Below the pieces are notes generated by a model. That model was not told the DNA's origin. It was given only the letters and a program-made list of their open reading frames with translations, and searched no databases. The translations under genes and the position numbers were made by a program. A stretch of 64,000 nt of DNA from Pseudocercospora fijiensis CIRAD86 (taxonomy: Eukaryota > Ascomycota > Dothideomycetes > Mycosphaerellales > Mycosphaerellaceae): the NCBI RefSeq assembly GCF_000340215.1, contig NW_006921535.1, positions 5,139,528 through 5,203,527 on the forward strand, read 5' to 3'. Of this stretch, positions 33,010-45,100 are shown piece by piece (positions within the stretch are counted from its first letter, which is position 1; the number at the start of each line of letters is the position of its first letter).

Positions 33010-36000
33010 GGCGTAAGACTATCGACATTGTGCTAGCTATTATACGTACCTATCTCGTATCGGACTCGCATAGCAACAATTATAGAGCTAAGGTTATACT
33101 AGACCCGGGAAATTCAGTTAGTGCCCTTATTAACTATCGCCTAGCTAAGCAATTAGACCTCCGACAATTGCCTAGGACTAACCTGCTAACCCTTACTTAG
33201 TTTAATAACGCTCGGCACTTAACCTATAGAGCCTACTATATCTATATAGTACTAAGAGATAACCTCGGCAACGAGCGCATTCTAGACTTTACTACCTACG
33301 TAGTAGACATAGACGACCTCCTATCTAATATTGTTATTAGCAACCCTGTTCTTAAGTACTACGCTATAGCTATAGACCTAGGCAGCTAACAGTAGCGATT
33401 TAGGATCGCTAGGAAAGAGGATATTAAGCACATTAATATTAGCGAGTGCCCTAACGATATTAGGGTCCTGTTTATTAGCAACTTAATACCCGCCTTAGCT
33501 AATCCAACTGCCGACCTACTCGGTAGTAATAACGATAAACCTATACCCCCTAATAGTATAGACCCTAATTAGCTTGCTCGCATACTAGAGCCTATTCGAG
33601 AGACCTATATTAATATATTCAAATACTACTTAGTATCGACATTGCCTATATTCAAAGAGACGGATTATAAGATTAATATTATAGAGGGCAAAGAGGTCCC
33701 TTTTGGACCCCTCTATAACCTTAGTGAACGAGAGCTTACTATATTGCGTAAGTACCTAGAGGAAAACCTAGCTAATAGTCGAATTCGGTACAGTAATAGC
33801 CCTGCTAGTACACCTATCCTATTCGTACTAAAGAAGGATAGTAGCCTACGCCTATATGTCGACTATCGTAGGCTTAATGCTGTTACTATTAAAGATCGCT
33901 ATCTACTCCCTCTTATTAATAAAACCCTCGATCGCCTTTCTAGGGCTTACTACTATACTATACTAGACATTAAGGATGCGTACTATCGTATCCGCATTCG
34001 TAAGGGTAACGAATGGAAAACAGCCTTCTATACTCGCTATAGCTATTTCGAGTACTTAGTTATACCATTTGGGCTAGCTAATGCCCCTACTATATTCTAG
34101 TCCTATATCAATCGGGCCCTATTAGGCCTATTAGACTATCTCTGTATAGTTTACCTAGATAACATCCTAGTTTATATACATTTACCTAATATTGCAGAAT
34201 ACTAGGCCGTAGTGCGCAAGGTCCTCGACCGCCTACGAGCCTATAGACTGTATTACAAACCTTCTAAATACACCTTTGCTACTAAAGAGGTATTATTCCT
34301 TAGCTTCCTTATTTCAACCGAGGGTATTAAGGCTAATCCTAATCGGATTAAAACCATTACTAAATAGCCTGTTCCTACGTTAATTAAGGAACTATAGTCG
34401 TTCCTCGGCTTCGCTAATTTCTATCGTCGCTTTATTAAGAGCTATTTACGGCATATAATGCCCCTAACTAAGCTTACTAAAACTAAGGCTAACCTAACTA
34501 GAGAGTTCAAATAGACTAACAGAGCACAAGCCGCTTTTAACGGCCTAAAGCAACGCTTTACTAATGTCCCCTTGTTATACTATTTCGTACTAAGCAAGCA
34601 GATCCGAATTGAGACTAACGCTTTACAGTTCGCTATATCGGCTATTATATTATAGCAATTAGATAATGACTATTACTAGCACCCGATTGCCTTCTTTTTA
34701 CGAAAGATAATCGATATAGAGCGTCGATATAAGACCTACGAGTAAGAGCTCCTAGCTATTGTCGAGGCCTTTAAGCATTAGCGCTACTATCTCGATAGTA
34801 CTTAGCATACAATTTAGGTCTATACGGACTATAACAACCTCCGTAGAATCACGAAGGTTACTAGGGTTATAGGTCGATAGGCTAGATAGGCCGTCTACCT
34901 CGCCGGGTTCGATTTTAATATATTATATCGGCTAGGCGTAAGTAACCCTACTAATAGCCTATCGAGGCGGCCTAACTACGATAGCGAGCCTTAGTATATT
35001 AATTCATTGTTTCCAACCCTGTAGTATAAGATTGCTATAGCCCGTATTGTTAATAAGTAAGCGTAGGATAAGCGGACTTCCGGACTCCGCGGCGGCAACA
35101 AATACTATAGCGGAGTTATCGTTCTTCTAGTATACGTTAAGAAGGACGTAGATCGCTCGAGCTATAATAACTCGATTGAAGATATTGCTATCTATAGCGA
35201 TAGCACTATAGAAGAGGTTGTAGTAGTTCCGGCTGCTAGTACTATTAGATATATATAATACGTACCTCGTTCGACAGCGAGGGTACTATTAAATAACCTT
35301 ATAAATAGGGATAGTCAATCGTTTATAGATAAGCTGTTACGTACTTAGTAGAGGGACGCCTTTGCTGTCGAGCGCATTAATAAGCTTGTAAGTAGACGGG
35401 CGACTCGATCTAGTAAGAGTAATAACTAGTCGATCGACGACAAAGGTTACTTAAAGTTTAAGGGCAGATATTATGTCCCCGCTAAACAATCGATTAGACA
35501 AGAGCTTTTAAAGAGGCACTATAATAGTAAGCTCGCTAGTTACTATAGTATAGAGAGGTCGTACGCGTTGCTATCGCGTATATACTACTAGCTAAATAGT
35601 AAGCGGTATATAAAGGAGTATATATAGACCTATATAGTATACTAGCGAGTTAAAGCACCGAAGTACTTGCCGTTCGGCGAGTTGGCTTCGCTCCCTATTC
35701 TAAAGAAGCTATTTGCTAAGCTAATAATAGACTTTATTATAGGCCTTCCTCCTACTAAGCGTAGGGGTAGCAAGGACGTATACGATGCTATCCTTATTAT
35801 AGTAGATCGATTTACTAAAGGCGCTCGATACATCCCGGCGCGCAAAGATTAGACTGCTATTAATATAGTAGAGGCGCTATAGACTAACATCTTCTATACC
35901 TATTAGGGAACCCCTAAGGGGATAGTCTCCGATAGGGGCTCGACATTTACATCGCACTACTAGAGCGAAATATGCCTATAGCTGAGACTAAAGCATCGGC

Positions 36001-36870
36001 TATTAATAGCCTTCTATCTACAGACTAACGGTTAAATAGAGAGGTAGAATGCTACCCTATAGTAGTACCTACGCAGCTACATTAATAAGAACCCCAAGGA
36101 TTGGGTTAACCTCCTATAGCCTATAGAGTTTGTATACAACAATAGTGTACACTTATCAACTAAGGTTTCGCTATATATAGCTATAATAGGGTAAAACGCT
36201 GCCCTACTATAAGATCTATTTACCTCGCTCGAGGCCGAGCGTAAGGAAAGGGAAGCGCGTTAAGTACTAGAGACACTAGCGGCAATAGAACGTGTCTAGA
36301 AGATGCGAGAAATCTATACTAAGATAGCCGAGAAGTTAATAAAGGCCTAAGAGTACTAAAAGACCTACTACGATAAGCACTATACGCTAATAACCTTCAA
36401 ACAAGGCGATATAGTTATACTTAGTACGAAGAACCTCCGTATCCGCAAACACCTATTATCTAATAGCAAAACAAGGCCTAAGCTCGCACTAAGATACATT
36501 GGCCTATTCCGCATTCGAGAGGCTAAGGGTATACAGGCCTATTAGTTATAGCTTCCTCCTTATTATACTATCTATAACACCTTCTATATCTCCCTCCTCA
36601 AACCGTACTACTAGCGCGAAGGCGACGAAGCGCCTACTAAGTTAGAAGAAGTCTTAGCTAATAGCGAAGAACTATAGTCTATAGAACGTATCCTAAACTA
36701 TCGGACTAGGTAAGGCAAGAAGGAGTACCTCCTAAGATAGTAAGGCTATTTACCTAAATAGGACTTGTAGGAAGCCGAAGACTCTTTTAAAGATATAACT
36801 AAGTTGTTAGATAAGTATTAGACTAGTATAAAGAACAAGAAGAAGGCTAAGGGCTATAATGTCGCTTAAG
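33010..36870 (+). pseudogene. pol: Gypsy pol: protease, RT, RNase H, integrase, chromodomain
   Basis: The protease region near 33,100 reads VILDPGNSVSALI where D-x-G-A is expected. The reverse transcriptase (an open stretch at 33,642-34,100) shows LFVLKKDSSLRLYVDYRRLN, LDIKDAYYRI and FGLANAPTIF; the catalytic Y-L-D-D is YLDN near 34,150, a G-to-A change. RNase H gives IETNALQFAISA and KTYE. Integrase has an HHCC-type region and the catalytic block, LIIDFIIGLPP near 35,730 and GIVSDRGSTFTSHY near 35,925, then the Glu in the N-A-T-L-Q region. A chromodomain (ERILNYRTRQGKKEYLLR, then GYLP, 36,680-36,760) identifies a chromovirus, a group whose integrase is thought to be guided by histone marks. 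Many RIP stops. Confidence 0.92.
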
Positions 36871-38128
36871 AACAATGCTACCCCTAGGGTGCTATTAGCT
36901 AACTAATTAGAGACAAGCAATTGTTAGTAACAAAGGATAATAAGACTACACTAGGCGCGCTACGACGCGTTAATCAATCAATCGCATGCTCTTTTAAGGG
37001 CTCTACCTCTTTACTAATACGCCCTATAAGGCCCTTCTCCTAGTATTTAGGTCCCCCTCTTGTTCCTTTATTCTATTAAGGCCTAAGGCCTAGGCGGTCG
37101 ATAGAGGCGGCGCGCGCGCGCGTAGGCGAATAGTGTTAGTAATAATAATAGTAACGACGGCGTTACGCTTATACTAAAGGGCGACACGGCCGGCGCGGCT
37201 ATATTAGTAACGGTGTTACGGAGTATATTATTAGTCGAAGAAAGAAATCGAAAGCAAGGTAAAGTTAGCGCTAAGACGACTAGCGCTGCTATTATTAATA
37301 TTACTTGCTATTATCGCTACGCCTATAGACACAACCTTACCTACACTACGAGCCTAAGGCACCCTTGATTAAAACTTTAATTAAAGCCTTAAGCCTATTA
37401 AAGGTTTGATCAAAACTTTAAGGCTAAGTTAAAACTTTAACTAAGTTAAAAGATTGAGCGACTAATAGACTAACTAAGGGCAAAACTATAGAGCTAAGCT
37501 AGCCGGGGTCGATCTTGCGGATAATAGGTTACTCCTCGATCTTTCTAACCCTTTAAGCGAGGCGAACCTCTACTACTACACTTATAATAGCCTTTACCTA
37601 TAGAAACTAGAAGAACTGAGTTTTTTAAAAAGATATAATTAGTTGACACTTAAAGGCTGCTAAACCTAACTAATTTAGGCTAGCGAAACTACGATAGTAA
37701 ATAATAGCCCTTATAATAATAAGAACAACCCTCGGAACGGACAAACCCTCGGAGCGGACATTTCTAGGTCTATTAGAGTAGACGCAAAGAACTCGTACGA
37801 CATTACTTAGAACGGAGGCAGTGCTACAATACCTCGTACGTCTACCTATTGCAGTAGGGAAGACGCGCTCGTATTATAATTAGTCGATAGCCCTCAATTC
37901 TTATAGATACATATCACTTTATAGTTTATTGCATATAGAGATAGCGCAGTTAGAGTTGTATATTGTATTGTTTAGAGGTAAAGTTTGATATAGTTATATA
38001 ATCGGTAGTTATACGTTCGATTTAGCGCGGACTAAGCGGCTTATTAGGCCTACTAAGTTAGTAGCAATAGAGGTTGGGGCTAGAACAAAGACCGGCTACA
38101 AGGGCGCGGCCTTTAGAAGGGAAGCGCA

Positions 38129-38325
38129 TATTAGGACTAAAGAGGTTATACGTAATTGGTATGTAACCGGGCTCGAGTAAAGCTAGGGTCTCGATGCCTT
38201 AGGCAGGGCTTAGCGCTTAGTAGTAGGCTAACTTGCCTGCCTTCCTCCCTCTCCTTCTAGCTCCTTATCGAATACTACTCGTACCTACTACTACCCTATC
38301 TACCTGCTAATACACCCTTCTTATA
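38129..38325 (+). repeat. 3' LTR of the gypsy element
   Basis: A 197-bp copy of the 5' LTR. The start TG has become TA. A purine-rich AGAAGGGAAG just upstream (38,114-38,123) is the likely polypurine tract. ATAAG follows at 38,326. Confidence 0.9.
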
Positions 38326-38330
38326 ATAAG

Positions 38331-39545
38331 CGAGATAGGGAAACTTCTATAGGGATGCAACTAGCAACGACGTCGGCTCCGATTTAATAGGGCTAGGGCT
38401 ATTAATAAGCTCCTCTTTATCGTTATTATCGTGCGTATTATCGTACGTATCCGGAATCGTAGCGAGCTTAATATTCGGAAGATTAAGCTAGATTGCAGAC
38501 CTTGTAATCTCCTCTACGTACTCGACCCTATCGATATAATTAGTAATTTTAAAGACATATGCGAGTGAATTGTATATACAACGCCTTATATAATGTTCGA
38601 TTATTACTAGCGTTGTCCGTAGTAATCGAGATCAGTTTCGTTATTACGCTAACCCTATCTATTGCCGTATAGACAAGCTTCGCTATATCCTTACTAGTAT
38701 AGGAACCTAGAATTTTAGGGAATCCGATTATAAGTTCCTAGAGTTTCTAATCCGAATTAACAAAGTATAGATAATCGAGAGGAAGGAGGCTCTTATAGTC
38801 CGGCCTAACTAGCTATCGATAGCAATAGCTACTCGGCGAGTATTACGGAGGATCTCCCGAATGTCGTCTAACGCAGCCTCTTTGTTCTTTTCGAACATAA
38901 TACGCTAGGTTATCGCGCCGAGAAATAGGGGAGGGTAGTTTGTAAGATATAGGTATGTCTTCTATATAGACTCCCTCTCGTAGAAGTCTTCCGGAAGACC
39001 GTTTATAGCTAGCATTTCGTTCACTAGTCGCTTGAAGTCTTCGGGGGAGAAATCGGTAGCCTTTAATCCTAGAGCTTCCTTAAGCGTAGCCTATAATAAC
39101 TAGCTAGACCTCTACGGTTAATTCAAGTAGCCGGAACCCGCAGCCGGTAGCTATAGCCGGCATTTCAGAAGACGCACCTCTTTCTAGAACGCTATATCTA
39201 TATTAACTCTCCTCTCTCCTTAAGATTCCCGATACCGTTTAGAATAGAGATAGTTCGTAGGCGACAAGTTCCTATCCCCTAGTTTCGGGTATTTTAAGAT
39301 TAAACTATAGAAGTTGCAGACAATTACTAGTTAACCTTTAAGTCGAGAAGTCGTATAACGGTGCAATGCCCCCTCTATAAAGAACTTCTAGAATGTATCC
39401 GTTCGCTCCTTACTCCCCTATCGCATCGAGTACTTCCGGAGCTTATACTCCTTTAAACGTAAGCATAAAGGGAACTGTATCTTATAGACCTGTTAATTGA
39501 ACTGCTCTATATACTCGGGTTTCTAAAGATACGCTTAGCTAGCCT
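38331..39545 (-). pseudogene. hAT transposase, N-terminal and catalytic part
   Basis: On the minus strand the frame begins in a basic N-terminal region (LRLKEYKLRKYSMR near 39,440), passes an intron at 39,112-39,177, then reads DFSPEDFKRLVNEM, FEKNKEAALDDIREILR and RVAIAIDS near 38,840 (first catalytic Asp). It continues SLLPLDYLYFVNSD, ELIIGFPKILGSYTSKDIAK and LISITTDNASNN near 38,620 (second Asp). One single-base frameshift lies near 38,810. The frame leads directly into 31,172 when the gypsy and one ATAAG are skipped. The BED zinc finger expected at the N-terminus is not clear. Confidence 0.85.
39112..39177 (-). other. Intron in the hAT transposase with three CCGG-type units
   Basis: Minus-strand donor GTGCGT (39,177), units GCCGGCTATAGCTACCGGCT and CCGGCTAC, a TTAACC branch-like site, and acceptor GTAG (39,112). 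It is 66 bp long and joins AFQKE to RSS in phase 0, keeping the frame on both sides. Confidence 0.55.
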
Positions 39546-41470
39546 TTTCGAAGATTTCCGGATTAATACTCGATATTCTTATATCTCCGAACAACCTTCT
39601 GCTTAGACTCCGTAAAGGTAAGGACTAGGTAGTAGTACCCTATAATGAATTCCTACTACTAGGATTCGGAGAGGATAAATCTAGCCCTAATCGTCGTCTA
39701 GGACTCGATAGGCTCGAAGGTAAGTATACGACCTCCTCTCGACGTTGTCGCAATCTCGCTCGTATACTAGACTATTTCGACTATCGTCTCGTTATTACCC
39801 TTCCTAGTATAGCTCCTAGTATATATACAATGTCGGTCGGCATATTTTAAGGTTTCGTACGGTAAGGTAAGGACTTAGGAGTAGTAGATATATACTAGTA
39901 GCTATAGGGAAACACCCTTTCTTTTATAGTATCGTATCGTTAGGAACAGCTAGGTAGTAAATAGCTAGCTACCTTTTTTTTTGTTTCCTAGCTACCTAAC
40001 TACTAGATTTTTTTTTTCCTAGCTACCCTAGCTAGCCCAACTACTAGAATTTCTTTCCTAGCTACCCTAACTACCTAAATTTTGCCTTCTATATAGCGGC
40101 TCTCTCCTACTAACGGAACCGAGCTACTATACCTAACGAATCTAAGCTCGTTTTTAGTCTTAATCTATCCTCTTTCGGTATAAGATACTCGACAAGCAAA
40201 TGCTTAGGCCGAGTCTAACTACGAAACCTAAGACTAACTAATAGCTCTATTAACTAATCCTAATCCTCGAACTCCTTCCGCTTCTTAGTAAAGACCTTAA
40301 AGAGCGCTCGAGCTTCTTCGGGTACCTGCGGAGTAGTCGAGATAAAGCCGTATCGCTGAAATAGGTAATCCTTCGGAGGCTTATATAGAGATTTAGAGAA
40401 TTCTAACGCTAACCTATCCTACTAGCAGCTTAGATTCCGGATACAAGCCCTCTCTGCCTTAGTAAAGATTTTATATAGTAGTAGCACTCTGCCTTCGAGA
40501 AACGCTTTCTATTTAACTATTAGTATCTGCCGGCTACGAACGCCGGCTATATATACCGAGTGTAGAATAATTACCTATACCCCTTCCTCCTATAGTAACA
40601 CTTCTACCGTCCCTAGATACCTAGCCCCGATCGCATTAATCGTAAGCTACTTTGCCTTTATAGACGTAAAGGCTTCGCTCTAATACTAATAAAGAAACTT
40701 CTACTCTATATCGAGGATATAAAGACGACTAGTCTCGATTCTAATCCTTACTAGCTTTTTGTAGTAGCTTTAACTATGATTTTCTAGATTGATAGGACTT
40801 ATACCTTAGCCCTTTACTAGTATCTCGTCTCTTTAACTATACTCGATCTACTCCTAGCGCTTATCGCCTATAGCGTTAGGCCCTAAGACTGTACCTATTA
40901 CTAGATCGACGTATAGGATCTCCTCGCTTTTTTCAGTTCCTTTATTCGTAGTATTAAGCTCTATCGCGGTATCCTAAACTCTAGCATTATTATTCTCGGC
41001 TATCTAAACATCTCCGTTACTATCGGTCGTATCGATAGAGGTAGCGGCTATAGGTCTAAATGCTATTAGTTAACGTGTTAAGGAAAAATATACCGGCTAC
41101 AGCTGCCGGCTACGGCTGCCGGCTACGGCTGCCGGCTATAGCTACTAGCTACGGCCGCTAGCTAGATTAACTTACGCTACTAGAACTTTACGCTCGAAAA
41201 CTAGCTATAATTCTTTCCTCCTCTTAGCCTTCTCTTAGTTTGTCTTCTTATTCTAACCTTCACTTTTTTCTATAGGCGCTAGCTATCGATAGAATGCCTT
41301 ATTCCGCGCCTTTCTTCTCTTATCCTTAGCTCTTTTATCCTTATCTATCTTCTCCTTTCTCTCGCGGTCTCGTACGGAATTCTTTTTCGTAGAGTACTCC
41401 TCTTTAGTCTTACGCTTTTTAGTTAGACGCTTAGGCAAAATAAACTCGCGGTCTTTAGTTCTATCTTCTA
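39546..41470 (-). pseudogene. Unassigned hAT-borne coding region upstream of the transposase
   Basis: Protein-like minus-strand text includes DYLFQRYGFISTTPQVPEEA near 40,340, then RALFKVFTKKRKEFED, and farther upstream LTINAIGARYLGTVEVLL near 40,620. A very basic stretch (REREKEKIDKDKRAKDKRRK) lies near 41,340. The 40.6-kb segment superficially resembles the Gly-rich beta region of copia proteases, but no D-S/T-G is seen, so I do not assign it. An intron-like segment with GCCGGC units lies at 40,517-40,580, and a run of five units at 41,090-41,165. Stops are RIP-type. Confidence 0.35.
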
Positions 41471-41639
41471 TTTAGCGCGCGGCGCGCTTCTCTCTTACTA
41501 TTGTAAGTAAAAGGGGCGGGGGCGTAGCGTATAGTAGTTATTGTCGGTATAGGTATAGAGGAAGAAGTTGAAAGTATAAGAATATCGCGAAGCCCTAATT
41601 GTTGCTGCCTACGTAACGTTATATAGGTAAGCTTTCGCA

Positions 41640-41970
41640 ACTACGGCAACTACGCCCCGGTAATAGCAACTACGCCCTAGTAACAGCAACTACGCCCTAG
41701 CAATAGCAACTACGCCCTAGCAACGGCAACTACGCCCTAGCAACGGTAATAAAGCGTAGTAAATACAACCTAGTAACTATTATAGCCGGCAATCGTAGCT
41801 AGTAGTCGAATAAGAGTGTCCTTATAGCAAAACTACGCCCTAGTAACGGCAACTACGCCCTAGTAACGGCAACTACGCCCTAGTAACGGCAAAAGAGCGT
41901 AGTAAATGTAACAGAGTTACTATTATAGCCGGCAATCGTAGCCGGCAGTCGAATAAGAGTGTCCTTATAG
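41640..41970. repeat. Tandem and segmental repeats near the right hAT end
   Basis: A 20-bp unit (CAACTACGCCCTAGTAACGG) occurs about five times at 41,645-41,750 and three times at 41,828-41,890. A roughly 75-bp segment containing TATAGCCGGCAATCGTAG and AATAAGAGTGTCCTTATAG follows each run. This is probably subterminal repeat sequence of the hAT. Confidence 0.8.
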
Positions 41971-42119
41971 TAAAACTAATACAGTCTCTAGTTTAAACTA
42001 GGAATCTATATAGTTCGAAAAAACCAAACCGGAACTAGGGAGCTAGTTCGCCGCTAAGAAACTAAACCATATACGTTTAGTAGTTCGGAAACCGAACTAC
42101 TACGGGGTCTAATACTATC

Positions 42120-45100
42120 TACCGCGCGGCGTATACGGAAGATAGGTAGAACTATTCGATTGCCGATACGGAATAGCCTAGAGGCGCCGTCCTTTAACCT
42201 AGAGAAAGCGATAAGGAGACAGCGAGGTAGCTCTTAGCGCAGGTTCTTTCTAGTAGCATCGGGCGACTAGACGATATCGTAGAGAATCCCCTAACGACTA
42301 TTAACGAGGCTAAATTCGGTCTACAAATTAGTAAGGAGTATAACCTTACAACTAATAGAGACTTTAAGCTCGTTCTTAAGATTATAAACGTTCTTAGAAC
42401 CGACTATCGAGATATCGGGACGGTTATAAGAAGCAGGGATTAGAAGGACAGGGTTGCCGATATTACAGAGCCGCTAGTAGTTTAGCTTATTTATATCGGC
42501 GTTTGTAAAGTAGATACAGATAGCATCGTCGAAAGACGAGATCTCGTCGATACTTAGGACACTAGTTAAGCGTTGTATAAGGGTCTGCTAATAATTGAGG
42601 CCGACGTCGCCGCTCCGGATAGCTACGAGAGCATTACGAAAGGCGACCTAGTCCGGATTACTACCCTCCTACCTTATATTTGCTTTAAGGACTAGCGTAG
42701 TACTAAAAGCGTAGTACATCGCTTAGCCGGCGATATTCTTAGCGCCTTTAGGCCGAGACTAGAATAGTAGCTAGGCGAATACTAGTACGAGCTAACAAAA
42801 GTCGCTAAAGATAATAATGCTTAAGCTACTAAACGGCATATCCTAGTTAACTAAGAAGCATTAGCGTAGGCGCTAATTAAGCATCTATAGTAGCTTTAAA
42901 CCGATTATAGACTTTTTATTAATAATAAGATACTAAACGTTACGAAGGAAATTCTATATTCGGGTTAAGCGAGCACCTTAGAGGTCGTTTAAGGCGCCTT
43001 TAACTAGCAGCTTAAATGCCGAGTAAAGAGTAGACCTATCGATGTTGCTCGCGGCGGTGCTAGTAGGAGCAGTACGAAGTATCGGATTGCCTCCTAGGTA
43101 CCTAGAGTCCTTAGCTGTACTCTAGAGTCGGGCATACATTATTTGAATTAAGAAGGACTTTCTAGTTCTACCGGCTCCGTCGACATTAACTAGTAGCTAC
43201 GGAGGAGGCTAATTAACAGTCCTATCTCTAAACTAGAGGAGCTAATAAAAGTGGTTAATAACTATATTAAAGCCTTATCGCTAGTATCGGTTAAGCTTGT
43301 TAAACTGTCGGGTAGACTAAGATATAACTTCTATGTTAATAGCACCGTATGCCTCTTTCTTAGCTTAGTACTAGTCCTAAGAAGTGTCGTAGATATCCGG
43401 ATGGTTTTCTGTGTATTTGGCGATACGTAGCTCCTAGTAGGCGGCTCTATTAACTTCGCGGTTACTAATGTTATCGGGATCTTTATTACGAATACTAGGA
43501 TTAGGGTCTAGTCCGTATAGAGTATTAAAATTAGCAGGCTCACTAAGATTCTATAGTTCTAGATCGATAAACTAATTATTATCGTTACGATTAATGTCTT
43601 AGAGGTAATCGTAAGGATGTAGGGAGTGGCTATGTTTATCGATATAGTTCTAACGGCAATATTGTTCGGCTATAGCCTAAGAAGTGAACTCAATCTTAGG
43701 CTCTTTAGGGAATTGGTATAGGCTCTCTACCGAGCATTATAGTACCTCGCGGAAAGGGTAATGTATCTGAACCTTTAGGCGTAGGTACTTCTAGTGTTTA
43801 GGCTTGTTAGGTGTTAATAGATAGCGTAGGAAGTAGTTAATAAGGCGACGGTCTCTATCTACGTTCTTTAGCTTGCGAGGAGGTCCCTTATACTAAAGAT
43901 TCTACTTAGTTAGATACTTAAACAACGACTCGCGCTCGGCGTCTATTGTGTCTAGTCGCTATATATACTTCTAAAGCGCTGTTCTACTAGGGGCTCGACG
44001 CGGCTAACTATTGTCGTCTATATTACCGATATTAGCTATCGCATCCTGTTCTTAGTTATCGTCGAGCGCAATAGGCCTAGTTTGTTTAGACTGCGGGTAG
44101 CAATCTAAATTAATTACAGTCCGACTGCCCTTCTAGAGCAGAAGGTACAGATTAAGGTATGCGACTTGCTAAGTAGGCTAATCGCGCTTAGTAATTAAGA
44201 TGTTTAGTAGCTTAGCAACTATAGATAAGAGCGGCTTATTGTAATTAATAAGAGGAAGAAGGCCCTTTATAATGTCGTCGTATAAGCGGCTCTTTACCTC
44301 GGTCTTGCTATAGTATTTAAGGATATACTATATAACCGCATAAAGAGTAGTATATAGCGTAATGTTGCAATTCGTACGCTAGGCTATCGATATAACGCGA
44401 TTGAAGTAGTTTAAAAAGGAATCGTTATAGGCCGCTATAAAACTAAGATGCCGGTTGTTATACTTATAATTAATATCGGCTTAGTCGCGATACTTTCGAG
44501 GGAAATAGAAGCGACAACAAGGTTCGCCTTCTAGATCGTCTTTACGCTTAGCTTAATAGTAGTCGCTATAGATATAGCGCTAAACACGGTTAATAATGTC
44601 CGCTAAATCTTCCTAGGTGTTATACAACTCCTTAGTACTGCTCTAAATAGTAGCGCCTTATCTAAGATCTCTGCTAGGCTCTAGATTTAGGGCAGTAATA
44701 TGTACCCCCTATTGCTATGCAAATTCTTAACGTGCCTAAGGTATATCGATACCTAGCTTAGGCAAATCGTACTAGAGGAAGAAGTGAATATAACAGCTAC
44801 TACGATTCTACTACTTATAGCGACACTAGTAGTCGATAACGTTAAACTTAGGCTTAAGGACCTTGCTAAGTAGGTACTCAAATCGCCGAGCAATGTATAT
44901 ATCTACGATATAAGGATGCTTACGAAGGTTCTCGCGAGCTATCTTAATACGCTTATAAGGACTAAGTCGCTTCTAACGGTCGTATCTAGGTATAAGCCTC
45001 GCAAGCGAATCCTACTAGAGGTTAGCTATACTAACTATATAGAAAAGGTCCGGCTTGCCTAATACTCGAATATAGGTCTCGAGGTTAATACGGCGACTAT

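Larger units (their letters stand above)
31173..38325 (+). mobile_element. Ty3/gypsy chromovirus, complete structure, RIP-inactivated
   Basis: It is 7,153 bp long with 197-bp LTRs at both ends and a 5-bp duplication, ATAAG. Gag, protease, reverse transcriptase, RNase H, integrase and a C-terminal chromodomain occur in that order on the plus strand. It lies inside the hAT transposase gene and is the youngest insertion in this nest. The two LTRs differ mostly by CA-to-TA and TG-to-TA changes. Confidence 0.95.
25352..42111. mobile_element. hAT transposon with accessory genes, 9.6 kb plus a nested gypsy element
   Basis: Inverted ends start TAGACCCCGCAGTGGTTCGG at 25,352 and, read inverted, TAGACCCCGTAGTAGTTCGG up to 42,111; the two differences are CA-to-TA and TG-to-TA, the RIP type. 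A perfect 8-bp direct duplication, ATACTATC, flanks it (25,344-25,351 and 42,112-42,119), the hAT hallmark. A hAT transposase lies inside on the minus strand, split by a gypsy insertion at 31,173-38,325. Without the gypsy the element would be about 9.6 kb, large for a hAT, and the excess holds the histone-like and other ORFs described separately. Confidence 0.92.

Noticed and set aside
40500..40700. Copia protease on the minus strand of the hAT
   Set aside because: Only a vague Gly/Val-rich similarity; no D-S/T-G motif, and no RT or integrase follows on that strand.
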